From the NCBI GenBank assembly GCA_009774535.1, contig VSNY01000003.1, positions 1 to 64,000 on the forward strand: DNA of 64,000 bases, in the 5' to 3' direction. Numbering within the stretch: the stretch's first letter is position 1; every line of letters begins with the position of its first letter. The position numbers were made by a program, and so were the translations under genes. Positions 53,909 to 62,377 of the stretch are shown one piece after another. Under the pieces are notes generated by a model that was not told where the DNA came from, did no database searches, and was given only the letters and a program-made list of their open reading frames with translations. The stretch is from Lachnospiraceae bacterium. GTDB taxonomy: Bacteria; Bacillota; Clostridia; Lachnospirales; Lachnospiraceae.

Positions 53909-55555
53909 TTATCGAATCTCCGTTACCGGCTGCAGCCCGCTCTCTTCCGGCGTATACGTCATCTGGATCTGATCCCCGGCCTGATACCTTATAATCCCGA
54001 TCAGTTTCTGATCTGACAAATCCACATCAAACATCAGCCCGGTATTTTCCAGCGCGACATAATAATGCGTATTCCCTTCTATAACAACCGGAGCGATCGC
54101 CGTAATCTTCCCGGTAACTGTCTCATAAATTTCATGATTATCCTTAACTTCTGAAATTCCGTTCGTCGCAAGCAGCGTTACATACGCTTTTTCACATTCT
54201 TTGACCGTGTCCCCGATCGCTACCCACTGGTATTTCTGCACATTTACCATCGCGTATTTTTTAACCAGTCCGGCGCCATCCTTTAATGCCATAAAATAGG
54301 TCGGCTGGTCGGAGATATTCAAAAGGAGCGGGAACGTCGCGCGGTATCCTAAATTCTGCACCTGCCCTTCCGCAGAAGACATCGCAGAATCTTCAATGGC
54401 GCCTTCGATTTTGTAATATTTCGTCTCCATCGTACGCTGGTTCATGAGGACAAACCCGACATTGGACTGATCCCCGCTGACAGAAGTTACGCCTGTGTAT
54501 ACCCATACGTCGTCGTCCAACGCAATATAATTATAGCCGTTCGTAGCTTTCAGGCAATCTTTCTGGCCCAGGATGCTGTTAAAAAATCCATGCTTATAAA
54601 TACCATAATAATTATAGAGTTCCGTTAACAGTTCTGCGGAATAGACTTTGTCAATCCAGGTTGGCACCTCATCAACCGGATAATCGGTGCATTCTCCGGT
54701 AACGGCATTACATAAGACGACATTGCCAACCGTCTGGCCGCCGAATAATCCAATGTTAAATTTTTTAACCGGACATACCCAGTATGGGGTGCCTTCATCG
54801 TCAATCTCAAAGAAAATCTGGTCGTCAAAAATATAGGTCGGATAACGGAACCGTAAATGACGGTAAATATTGCGGTTAAAGTATTCTGCTTTAGAATATT
54901 TAATCGTCTGATCCAGCTTTACACATTCTGTATTCTGCGTCGCCATATCAATACGGATATAGGCAGGGATTCCGGCTTTCTGATTCGTCAGCCATTTAAT
55001 CTCGTTTGCATATACAAGCGGCGTGACACGCACAGGCATATCTTTATAATTGATCTGCGTATAATCAGAACCAACTTCAAACTGGGATACCATATCTACC
55101 ATGCTGCCCATTTTACGATTGCCAAGCAGCTCCGCAGAATCTTTGTCCAGAAGAGGGATCGTATTGTAATTCGTCTGCTGGATATCTTCGGTAAAATCGC
55201 TTTCTTTGACATTCAGCAGCTTTTGGTACTTATCCGCGTTAATAATCGGTGAAGACAGCAGATTGCCGGCCGCAAAGATCAGAAGCGTCAGTATAAACAA
55301 GCCGCCGCCAAGTTTTACGCCTTTCATTTCCTTGAGCATCTTTTCTTTGCTCTGCATCGGCACAATATTATCATTAGAACGCTTCCGCAGCTGCGTAAAT
55401 GCATGTATGACCGTCGCAAAAGCGATCAACAGCTCCAGCGCCATCCAAAAACCTGCCGCATGAATATTAATCGCGGGCAGCGCCATATAGTAATAAATAC
55501 CGGCAGCTAACAGTAACAGCGCCAGCAGAATGATATTTCGGGTTATTTTTTTCAT
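53909..55555 (-). CDS. Conserved membrane protein of unknown function, between two DHH phosphodiesterase genes
   Basis: A protein of 548 residues. Three membrane helices near the N terminus (about 8-26, 33-55, 85-105), then one large extracytoplasmic part rich in beta strands, with no recognised domain. It contains conserved-looking blocks such as YPTYIFDDQIFFEIDDEG, PYWVCPVKKFNIGLFGG and a C-terminal OB-like segment (ETVTGKITAIAPVVIEGNTH). Its start overlaps the stop of the NrnA-like gene by 4 bases, so translation is coupled. A link to c-di-AMP or envelope stress is suggested by context only. Confidence 0.6.
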   Translation of the reverse strand: MKKITRNIILLALLLLAAGIYYYMALPAINIHAAGFWMALELLIAFATVIHAFTQLRKRSNDNIVPMQSKEKMLKEMKGVKLGGGLFILTLLIFAAGNLLSSPIINADKYQKLLNVKESDFTEDIQQTNYNTIPLLDKDSAELLGNRKMGSMVDMVSQFEVGSDYTQINYKDMPVRVTPLVYANEIKWLTNQKAGIPAYIRIDMATQNTECVKLDQTIKYSKAEYFNRNIYRHLRFRYPTYIFDDQIFFEIDDEGTPYWVCPVKKFNIGLFGGQTVGNVVLCNAVTGECTDYPVDEVPTWIDKVYSAELLTELYNYYGIYKHGFFNSILGQKDCLKATNGYNYIALDDDVWVYTGVTSVSGDQSNVGFVLMNQRTMETKYYKIEGAIEDSAMSSAEGQVQNLGYRATFPLLLNISDQPTYFMALKDGAGLVKKYAMVNVQKYQWVAIGDTVKECEKAYVTLLATNGISEVKDNHEIYETVTGKITAIAPVVIEGNTHYYVALENTGLMFDVDLSDQKLIGIIRYQAGDQIQMTYTPEESGLQPVTEIR

Positions 55556-56529
55556 ATACTTCCTCTTTTCATTTCTTGAATCTGATTCATAAACGCTTCT
55601 TCAATTCTTGCATGCATTCCATCCACACGGTCCAGATTTTCCCTTGGGATAAAACCGCCTGCCATTTCCTGATGCCCGCCTCCGCTGCCATAATTTTTTA
55701 ACACAGCTGCAACTGTCTTCCCGGCGTCTACATCTTTACGTTCGCTGCGTACCGAGAACTTAATCCCGTCTTTACGTACCGCATAAACAACGGATATATC
55801 GACCACATTCAGCGACAGAATAAAATCAGAAATTATCGCAATCAGCGAATCCGGACAGTCCAGTGGAATCCATGCAAATCCAACACCGTCGTTAATCCGG
55901 ATATTGTCAATTGCCGCGCCATATGCTTTCAGGTCATCCAGCTCTAAGACGTCCTGATACATGATCTTTAGTTTATCCACATCTGCCCGTTTATACACAT
56001 ACGCAAACATATCCAGATCAAGTTCTGTCACTCCCCGGATAAAATCCGCCGTATCCACCTTAATGCCATACGCAAGCGCCGCGGCAACTGTCCGGTCCAT
56101 CAGCGTATCCGTCAGATAAAAATATTGTGCAATCAGTGAAGAACATGCGCCTGCTTTGCGGATATCTCCATATTGGTAGTCACATTCGATAAACGTCGGA
56201 TGATGGTCAATACATGCCACTTCATCGCCTGCCAGATCGGTCAGATTGGCGTTATACTTCTGCGAATCTACCGCGACAATATAATCTTCTTCCGTCATAT
56301 CTTCGATCTGATCCGCTGGCAGCACTTCGATTTGAAAAACATCGAACATTTTTTTCGTACTCAGCTTATCTACGGTACCGTCATAACAGATCACTGCATC
56401 TACACCATGCTGCCTTAAAAAATATTGCAGTCCAAATGCACTGGCTACTGCATCCGGGTCCGGATAGTTGTGCGTCTGAATATAATTTTTATGGCCTTTT
56501 AACAGCGCTACTAATTGTAATGGTTCCAT
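55552..56529 (-). CDS. DHH/DHHA1 phosphoesterase, NrnA/Pde2-like
   Basis: A protein of 325 residues. DHH motifs: HNYPDPDAVASAFGL, YIVAVDSQKYN, CIDHHPTF, YGIKVDTADFIRG; DHHA1 motif YGSGGGHQEMAGG. Soluble. Family members degrade short oligoribonucleotides, pAp or pApA. With a GdpP-type enzyme two genes away it could carry out the second step, pApA to AMP. Overlaps the downstream membrane-protein gene by 4 bases. Confidence 0.85.
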   Translation of the reverse strand: MEPLQLVALLKGHKNYIQTHNYPDPDAVASAFGLQYFLRQHGVDAVICYDGTVDKLSTKKMFDVFQIEVLPADQIEDMTEEDYIVAVDSQKYNANLTDLAGDEVACIDHHPTFIECDYQYGDIRKAGACSSLIAQYFYLTDTLMDRTVAAALAYGIKVDTADFIRGVTELDLDMFAYVYKRADVDKLKIMYQDVLELDDLKAYGAAIDNIRINDGVGFAWIPLDCPDSLIAIISDFILSLNVVDISVVYAVRKDGIKFSVRSERKDVDAGKTVAAVLKNYGSGGGHQEMAGGFIPRENLDRVDGMHARIEEAFMNQIQEMKRGSI

Positions 56530-56590
56530 ACTTCTTCCTTATTTTTTTATATATTTCTTCTTTTTTTAACAAAATTCCCTGGATAATTAC

Positions 56591-56624
56591 AAAAACCACC
56601 ACACGGTTGTCCATGTGGTGGTTT
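56591..56624 (-). terminator. Terminator of the rpsF-ssb-rpsR operon
   Basis: Minus strand: ACCACCACA, a 10-base loop, TGTGGTGGT, then TTTTTG. It lies about 10 bases after the rpsR stop and before the NrnA-like gene. Confidence 0.88.
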
Positions 56625-56632
56625 GTCTCGTC

Positions 56633-56890
56633 TTAATCCTGTACATACGGCATCAATGCCACATGGCGCGCTCTCTTAATTGCTGCTGTAAGAGCTCTCT
56701 GATGCTTTGCACAGTTACCTGTGATCCTTCTTGGTAAAATCTTTCCTCTTTCAGAAATATATCTTTTTAATTTATTAACATCTTTATAATCGATCACATT
56801 GTCTTTGCCGCAGAATACACATACTTTTTTCCTTCTGTGCATTGTCCTTCTGCGAGGGTTGTCGCCTCTCTCACTTCTATTGAAAGCCAT
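56633..56890 (-). CDS. rpsR: 30S ribosomal protein S18
   Basis: A protein of 85 residues (bS18). It shows the zinc-type Cys pair in [11 protein letters not shown] and a late Cys in [18 protein letters not shown], so this is the Cys-containing paralogue rather than the Cys-free one. Block [20 protein letters not shown] is the family core. Third gene of rpsF-ssb-rpsR. Confidence 0.97.
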   Translation of the reverse strand: MAFNRSERGDNPRRRTMHRRKKVCVFCGKDNVIDYKDVNKLKRYISERGKILPRRITGNCAKHQRALTAAIKRARHVALMPYVQD

Positions 56891-56931
56891 GACTATTACC
56901 TCCTGCTATATCCAGCTGCCTGGCTGGCCTG

Positions 56932-57393
56932 TTAATTAAATGGTAACTCTTCATCTATTCCGTCCGGAATATTCATAAAACCATCACCAGCTGCGCTCGG
57001 CGACGGTCTGTCTGCCGGCGCAAATCCACCGCCGCCATAATTATGGTCTGATGCCGGACTTGCGCTTTTGCTCTCGGCAAACTCCTGATCATCTATAATT
57101 ACATCTGTCGTGTACACCTTCTGTCCATCCCGGTTTGTATAACTTCCGGTCTGAATCCGTCCGGTAACTGCGATCTTTATTCCTTTGCGCAAATATTTTT
57201 CCGCAAATTCCGCAGAACGGCCAAACGCTACGCAGCTGATAAAATCAGCTGTCTGCTGATCTCCGCCGTTATTTCTTGTAAAACGCCTGTCCACTGCTAA
57301 TGTATATCTGGCAACTGCTGTTGACTGTTCTCCCTGGGAATAACGGATCTCTGGATCTCTGGTTAATCGTCCCATAAGTATTACTTTATTCAT
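56932..57393 (-). CDS. ssb: Single-stranded DNA-binding protein
   Basis: A protein of 153 residues from ATG 57393 (MNKVILMGRLTRDPEIRYSQ). The OB fold continues with TADFISCVAFGRSAEFAEKY and GKIAV-like KGIKIAVTGRIQTGSYTN. A Gly/Pro/Ser-rich tail ends in the acidic tip EELPFN, which binds partner proteins (the usual D-D-L/I-P-F ending). Normal position between rpsF and rpsR. Confidence 0.97.
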   Translation of the reverse strand: MNKVILMGRLTRDPEIRYSQGEQSTAVARYTLAVDRRFTRNNGGDQQTADFISCVAFGRSAEFAEKYLRKGIKIAVTGRIQTGSYTNRDGQKVYTTDVIIDDQEFAESKSASPASDHNYGGGGFAPADRPSPSAAGDGFMNIPDGIDEELPFN

Positions 57394-57413
57394 ACTACGA
57401 TCTCCTTTATCGT

Positions 57414-57704
57414 CTATGCCTCGTCTTTCCTGACGCATAAGAACCGAAGAACGTTGTCCATAATACGGACTTTCTGTTCAATCTGAGCCGGTGCAGCTGC
57501 TGAGCCGTCGAACTGGATAAAATAGAAAAAGCCATCGCTCATTTTCTGAATTTCATAAGCTAATTTCTTTTTTCCCCATTCTTCTACTTCGGTGATGACA
57601 CCTCCGGCACGGGTAATATACTCTTTTGCCTTCTCAACTACTGCTGCTCTCGCATCATCTTCGATTTTAGCATTCACAACGAGCGCTAATTCATACTTGT
57701 TCAT
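57414..57704 (-). CDS. rpsF: 30S ribosomal protein S6
   Basis: A protein of 96 residues from ATG 57704 (MNKYELALVVNAKIEDDARA), with AAAGGAGG 9 bases upstream; a longer frame to 57809 is not used because it crosses the promoter. Core motifs: GGVITEVEEWGKKKLAYEI, GFFYFIQFDG, RIMDNVLRFLCVR. First gene of the operon with ssb and rpsR. Confidence 0.97.
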   Translation of the reverse strand: MNKYELALVVNAKIEDDARAAVVEKAKEYITRAGGVITEVEEWGKKKLAYEIQKMSDGFFYFIQFDGSAAAPAQIEQKVRIMDNVLRFLCVRKDEA

Positions 57705-57780
57705 GCGAATTGTACCTCCTTTTGGTCTCTGGCCTCTTCCTTCTGGAAAAAGCAAGGAATTTATCATATCACGAATATAG

Positions 57781-57809
57781 ATGATAACATGATTAATCTG
57801 GATTTGCAA
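57781..57809 (-). promoter_or_regulatory. Sigma-A promoter of rpsF-ssb-rpsR
   Basis: Minus strand: TTGCAA (57809-57804), 17 bases, TATCAT (57786-57781). It overlaps the 3' end of the DUF951 gene. Start near 57774, leader about 70 bases. I looked for the S6:S18-binding leader element and could not identify it with confidence. Confidence 0.65.
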
Positions 57810-57987
57810 GCGGTTTTTTAATTTTTTTTACATTTTTTTCTGCCTGTTTGCGGGCAATCATGATCTGATGGCCGCATCCGGTGCATTTCAGACGAAAATC
57901 TGCGCCTGTGCGCAGGACTTCCCATTCAAAACTGCCGCAGGGGTGTTTTTTCTTTAATTTCAGAATATCACCCGGATCAATATCCAT
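57793..57987 (-). CDS. DUF951 family small protein
   Basis: A protein of 64 residues. The family pattern is DPGDILKLKKKHPCGSFEWE, VLRTGADFRLKCTGCGH, with Cys in HPCG and C-x2-C, then a basic tail. DUF951 proteins are small, common in Firmicutes, often next to rpsF, and resemble a zinc-ribbon nucleic-acid-binding fold; function is unknown. Confidence 0.88.
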   Translation of the reverse strand: MDIDPGDILKLKKKHPCGSFEWEVLRTGADFRLKCTGCGHQIMIARKQAEKNVKKIKKPLANPD

Positions 57988-58043
57988 GTAAAATCCTCTC
58001 TTTCTGTAAATACCCTGCCACTTGTAAAAATAATCCGGAGGAT

Positions 58044-58775
58044 CTATGACTGGCAGGTGATTTGGCTGAACACTTCTCCAATGCTTCCCTGTATCAGCAG
58101 ATCCGCACGGTTGTCCATCGGTGTAGCGGATTTATTAATTAATACAAGTTTATTGCCCCGGTAGTAATCAATCAATCCTGCCGCCGGATAAACCGCGAGA
58201 GATGTCCCACCGATAATCAGAACGTCCGCTTTCGCGATATACATCACTGATTTCTGCATCGTCTGATGGTCCAATCCTTCTTCGTACAGCACTACATCCG
58301 GCTTAATCTGACCGCCGCATGCATCGCACGGCGGTACGCCTTTATGGTTTTTCATATAAGCCGCGTCAAATAATTTGGCGCATTTGCGGCAGTAATTGCG
58401 GTGAACGCTGCCGTGCAGTTCCATTACTTCACGGCTTCCGGCCATTTGATGCAGACCGTCGATATTTTGCGTGATTACGGCTTTCAGTTTTCCGGCGCGT
58501 TCCAGTTCCGCCAGTTTTTGATGAGCCGCATTCGGTTTTGCATCCAGACACAACATTTTATCATGGTAAAAACGATAGAATTCCTCTGTTTTTGTCATAT
58601 AAAACGTATGGCTCAAAATCGTTTCCGGCGGATAATCGTATTTCTGGTTGTACAAACCATCCACACTGCGAAAATCAGGAATGCCGCTTTCTGTAGATAC
58701 CCCGGCGCCGCCGAAAAATACGATATTATTTGACTCTGTAATCAGCTTCTGTAACTGTAATACTTCTTCTGTCAT
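58044..58775 (-). CDS. NAD-dependent protein deacylase (sirtuin)
   Basis: A protein of 243 residues, of the bacterial sirtuin size. Motifs: GGAGVSTESGIPDFRSVDG, TQNIDGLHQMAG (NID and catalytic His in ELHGSVH), zinc site with four Cys (CRKCAKLFD ... CDACGG), and GGTSLAVYPAAG. It removes acyl groups from lysines using NAD+. Lys/Arg-type substrate pocket for succinyl groups (Y-x-x-R) is not clearly seen, so deacetylation is the simplest call. Confidence 0.94.
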   Translation of the reverse strand: MTEEVLQLQKLITESNNIVFFGGAGVSTESGIPDFRSVDGLYNQKYDYPPETILSHTFYMTKTEEFYRFYHDKMLCLDAKPNAAHQKLAELERAGKLKAVITQNIDGLHQMAGSREVMELHGSVHRNYCRKCAKLFDAAYMKNHKGVPPCDACGGQIKPDVVLYEEGLDHQTMQKSVMYIAKADVLIIGGTSLAVYPAAGLIDYYRGNKLVLINKSATPMDNRADLLIQGSIGEVFSQITCQS

Positions 58776-58931
58776 AAGTTTACCCTCGATCTTTAAATTT
58801 TGAAATACAACATGCAGCGATATACGCGAAACGCAGCCGTTCAGATCACCTATAGAACCGTTACCGACCAGACGCTTCTTACCTGAATATATCGGCAGAA
58901 CTTCCCTGATCGCATATAGAACGAAGAATCT

Positions 58932-59459
58932 TTACATATAATATTTTGCAACCGCGATACTTGCCGCCGCCCCGGTAATAGCCGCCAGCATTGCGCCTGA
59001 TAATGTCCAGCGTGTTTTTTTAACTTTCACCGACATATAATAGACAGACATAGTATAAAATACGGTTTCTGTGGAACTCATCATAATCGAAGCGATATTT
59101 CCAAGCATCGAATCCGTTCCGTATTTTTTGAAAATATCCAGAACAAGCCCGGTTGCCGCAGAATTGGAAAACAGGCGAACCACAAAAACAGGTATGATTT
59201 CCCCAGGCATGAACCGATCACTGATCAATGATCCAAATAGCGCAGACACAGCATCCAGCAGGCCGGAAGCACGCAAAATACCGACTGCAACCATTAACCC
59301 GATCAGCGTCGGCATGATTTTTATCACCGTATGAAAACCATCCTGAGCTCCGCGGATAAATTCTTCGTAAATATTCAGCTTTTGCAGCAATCCGGTCCCT
59401 ACAATGTAAAAGATCAGCAGCGGAATGATCGTATTTGATAAAAATAAGAGAAACTTCAT
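58932..59459 (-). CDS. spmB: Spore maturation protein B
   Basis: A protein of 175 residues with about five membrane helices. The central NupG/SpmB-type gate-like blocks are IKIMPTLIGLMVAVGILRAS, FVVRLFSNSAATGLVLDIF, SMMSSTETVFYTMSVYY. SpmA and SpmB help dehydrate the spore core. The usual spmA partner is not in the window next to it. Together with the SpoIID-like gene it shows the organism makes spores or descends from spore formers. Confidence 0.88.
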   Translation of the reverse strand: MKFLLFLSNTIIPLLIFYIVGTGLLQKLNIYEEFIRGAQDGFHTVIKIMPTLIGLMVAVGILRASGLLDAVSALFGSLISDRFMPGEIIPVFVVRLFSNSAATGLVLDIFKKYGTDSMLGNIASIMMSSTETVFYTMSVYYMSVKVKKTRWTLSGAMLAAITGAAASIAVAKYYM

Positions 59460-59513
59460 AAAAACATACCTTTTTTCTGCATTCTTGTTATATGTATGCT
59501 ATATAAAGCTCAT

Positions 59514-60428
59514 TCATGACTTAGAGGTTGAATTCCCCTTACGTTGAATCTCAATACCATCATAATAATATTTTAAGATCTGCTCATAACTGCTGCCGTC
59601 TTTCGCCATCTCGTTTGCACCAAACTGGCTCATACCATATCCCTGTCCGTACCCTTTCGTAACGATCCGAACCTGTCCGTCCACTTCCTTGACCGAAAAA
59701 CAGGTTGAATTTAAAGAAAATACTTCCTTAAAATCTTCCCCTGTGATCTTCTGCCCCGGCAGCTGCATAGTCAGCACATAAGAAGCGCTGTCCCGTTCGA
59801 TCGCGGACACCATTTTCTCCACATCATCCTCTGGAAATTCCAGATCCGGATACGCGGAACGCAGCTTGTTACGAAATTGTTTTTTACTTAGGAACCCGAT
59901 ATTTAAAAACTGTTCGCTGCGGAAATCAAAGACGCTTGGCACTGTCTTTAAATAAGGCAGCGCTTTCTTTTTTCCTGTTTTCGCAAGTTCTCTTGTCTTT
60001 CCCGCACTGACAAAATGATAGGGAAGCTGGACCACCTTTTCATCGCAGGTTACATATTCTCCAGCCGTCTCTTCCACGCAGCTGATCAGCTGTTCATAAT
60101 ATTTTTGAAAATCCCTGCCGCCCAGCTTTTCCCGCAGCTTTTCCCTTGTTGTATGTTCCGGCTCCGCTACGTCATGTTCCTTCGCATAGAAAAAATTGGT
60201 ACGGGCAATCACTGCCTGTGCCTTTAATGCCTCCTTCTCATAAGTGAGCGGCATTTCATTTGCGAGCATCAGCACCAGCTCGTCCGTATTCTCGTCCACC
60301 TTGTCTTCCTCTGTTTCCTCATCCTGCATATCGCCCAAAAAATCACCCTGGACAACGAAGGTAACGAGGTATGGCAGGCATATAATAATAATAATCAGTG
60401 ATAACAGGGTTTTTATTCTTTCTATCAT
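59514..60428 (-). CDS. SpoIID/LytB-domain protein (stage II sporulation protein D-like)
   Basis: About 304 residues from ATG 60428 (MIERIKTLLSLIIII); the earlier ATG at 60461 adds 11 residues and neither has a good ribosome site. One N-terminal membrane anchor, then a domain with NEMPLTYEKEALKAQAVIAR, CDEKVVQLPYHFVSAGKTRE and the lytic-site block GYGQGYGMSQFGANEMAKDG. SpoIID cleaves glycan strands during engulfment. Length is near that of SpoIID (about 340). Confidence 0.88.
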   Translation of the reverse strand: MIERIKTLLSLIIIIICLPYLVTFVVQGDFLGDMQDEETEEDKVDENTDELVLMLANEMPLTYEKEALKAQAVIARTNFFYAKEHDVAEPEHTTREKLREKLGGRDFQKYYEQLISCVEETAGEYVTCDEKVVQLPYHFVSAGKTRELAKTGKKKALPYLKTVPSVFDFRSEQFLNIGFLSKKQFRNKLRSAYPDLEFPEDDVEKMVSAIERDSASYVLTMQLPGQKITGEDFKEVFSLNSTCFSVKEVDGQVRIVTKGYGQGYGMSQFGANEMAKDGSSYEQILKYYYDGIEIQRKGNSTSKS

Positions 60429-60501
60429 GTTATCATAGTATGCACCAATTAGAAAAAACATGAATGTTATTGTAAGATTCTTTTATGATTATTCTCTGAT
60501 T

Positions 60502-61371
60502 CTAAATCTGCCTCATATCCATAGAATCTGAAAGCGCCGCAAACTGTGCCAATGTCAGCATTTCCCCGCGTATATCCGCCGGCAGACCTAGTATACGTAT
60601 TTTCTCACAAATCTCTTCTTTGGATAATGTGATTCCCGGAAAATGATCCAGGCCATTTGCAAGCGTTTTCCTGCGCTGCTGAAAGGAAGCTCTGATCATA
60701 GCAAACATCTGTTTTTCATCTTTTACATGGACAGGCGGATGTTTATGGCATGTCAGACAGATCACGGCGCTGCCTACCGACGGCCTTGGCATAAAGCAAT
60801 TTGCAGGAACATTGGCGATAATCTGCGGTTTTGCATAATATTGAACGGCCAGGGACAACGCTCCATAATCTTTGGACCCAGGCCCTGCCTTCATGCGTTC
60901 CGCAACTTCTTTCTGTACCATAACCGTAACGCTATGCAGCGGCACATGACTTTCAAATAATCCCATCAGAATAGGTGTCGTAATGTAATACGGCAGGTTC
61001 GCTACGACTTTGATCGGTTTTCCGCCGTTTTTTTCTTCTACAAAACGCTGGATATCCATTTTTAAAATATCTTCATTGATCACCGTCACATTGTCATAAC
61101 CGCTCAATGTTTCCTGCAGGATCGGAATCAGATTGCGGTCGATTTCCACTGCTGCCACAGCGCCTGCATACTCGCATAAAAACTGCGTCATCGTCCCAAT
61201 CCCAGGCCCGATCTCCAAAACGGTTTCCTCTTTGGTAATCGCCGCAGAAGTCATGATCTTATCCATTACATGTGCGTCAATTAAAAAATTCTGCCCAAAT
61301 TTTTTCTGGAACCGGAATTTATATTTCTGTAAGATTTCTATTGTCTTTTGAGGATGAATTAATTCTGCCAT
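60502..61371 (-). CDS. rsmA: 16S rRNA dimethyladenosine transferase
   Basis: A protein of 289 residues. It methylates A1518 and A1519 of 16S rRNA in late 30S assembly. Motifs: FGQNFLIDAHVMDKI, SAM-binding VLEIGPGIGTMTQ, VAAVEIDRNLIP, catalytic NLPYYITTPI, and the C-terminal helical domain with ASFQQRRKTLANGL. Normal length. It follows tatD by 58 bases, as in many Firmicutes. Confidence 0.97.
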   Translation of the reverse strand: MAELIHPQKTIEILQKYKFRFQKKFGQNFLIDAHVMDKIMTSAAITKEETVLEIGPGIGTMTQFLCEYAGAVAAVEIDRNLIPILQETLSGYDNVTVINEDILKMDIQRFVEEKNGGKPIKVVANLPYYITTPILMGLFESHVPLHSVTVMVQKEVAERMKAGPGSKDYGALSLAVQYYAKPQIIANVPANCFMPRPSVGSAVICLTCHKHPPVHVKDEKQMFAMIRASFQQRRKTLANGLDHFPGITLSKEEICEKIRILGLPADIRGEMLTLAQFAALSDSMDMRQI

Positions 61372-61429
61372 ACAATCCTTTCCAGGCGCGGCATCATCTG
61401 CGATTTTCGGTACAGATCATGCCTGTGCT

Positions 61430-62203
61430 TTATGCTATCTGATATAAATTACATGCGTTTTTTTCTGTTGTACGGATAACTTCCACGGTATCTATCCCTT
61501 TGATTTCAGCAATTTTTTCTGCCACATAAGAAAGATATAACGAACTGTTTCGTTTTCCCCGATATGGTTCCGGAGCCAGGTAGGGACAGTCCGTCTCAAG
61601 TACCAGCGATTCCAGCGGGATTCTCTCCACTGTTTCAACCAATTTTTTCGCATTCTTAAATGTAACGACACCGCCAACTCCGATATAATATCCCATCTGC
61701 ACATACTGTTCCGCCTGCTCCGGCGCATAGGAAAAACAATGAATCACTCCCGGGATCTTTCTGCTATAGGCTTCCTGCATCATAACAAGCGTATCCTGCG
61801 CTGCATCCCTGGAATGAATAATAACCGGAAGGCCGGCCTCCTGCGCGACGATCAGCTGCCTGTAGAACCAATCCCTCTGCATTTTCCGAACAGACGCATC
61901 TTTTTCCCAATAATAATCCAGACCAATCTCTCCAATGGCAACCACTTTAGCATGCGATGCCTGGCTCCGCAGCCAGTCAATCCCTGTTTCATCCAGACAT
62001 GAAATTTCACTTGGATGCACGCCGACTGCTGCATAGATCTGATCATACTGATTGGCCAGAGAAAGGCTTTGCCTGGAAGTCTCCAGTGAAGAACCTACAT
62101 TCACAATTTTCCCAATTCCATGCATCTGCATAGAAGCCAGCAGCTGATCCCTGTCATCATCAAACTTTTTATTTTCATAGTGCGCATGCGTTTCAAAAAT
62201 CAT
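61430..62203 (-). CDS. TatD family hydrolase
   Basis: A protein of 257 residues. Metal-binding motifs: FETHAHYENKKF, VGVHPSEI, AIGEIGLDYYWEKD, VIIHSRDA, GVIHCFSY, LVLETDCPYLAPEP. TatD proteins are metal-dependent DNases (3'-5' exonuclease or D-aminoacyl-tRNA related). The block before the first His reads FETHAH, where most have DTHAH. It lies after metG and before rsmA, the common metG-tatD-rsmA order. Confidence 0.94.
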   Translation of the reverse strand: MIFETHAHYENKKFDDDRDQLLASMQMHGIGKIVNVGSSLETSRQSLSLANQYDQIYAAVGVHPSEISCLDETGIDWLRSQASHAKVVAIGEIGLDYYWEKDASVRKMQRDWFYRQLIVAQEAGLPVIIHSRDAAQDTLVMMQEAYSRKIPGVIHCFSYAPEQAEQYVQMGYYIGVGGVVTFKNAKKLVETVERIPLESLVLETDCPYLAPEPYRGKRNSSLYLSYVAEKIAEIKGIDTVEVIRTTEKNACNLYQIA

Positions 62204-62260
62204 AGACTTCTCCTAATAAAACTTTATTTACGGCTAACTGGCAATCTGAACCGTTCAGGC

Positions 62261-62308
62261 AAAAAAACTTGCGCATTCAGCATATCCCATACTGTCTGCA
62301 CAAGTTTT
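62261..62308 (-). terminator. Terminator of metG
   Basis: Minus strand: AAAACTTGTGCA pairs with TGCGCAAGTTTT (one G-U), then seven T. It lies 70 bases after the metG stop. Confidence 0.85.
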
Positions 62309-62377
62309 CTAATCAGGCATTCCGCTGGTTTTTACAAGCGATCATGATCCATTCCCGTCGGCTGCATTCCCCACTTA

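Noticed and set aside
57705..57780. S6:S18-binding leader of rpsF
   Set aside because: Expected from other Firmicutes, but I could not find the conserved bulge with confidence.
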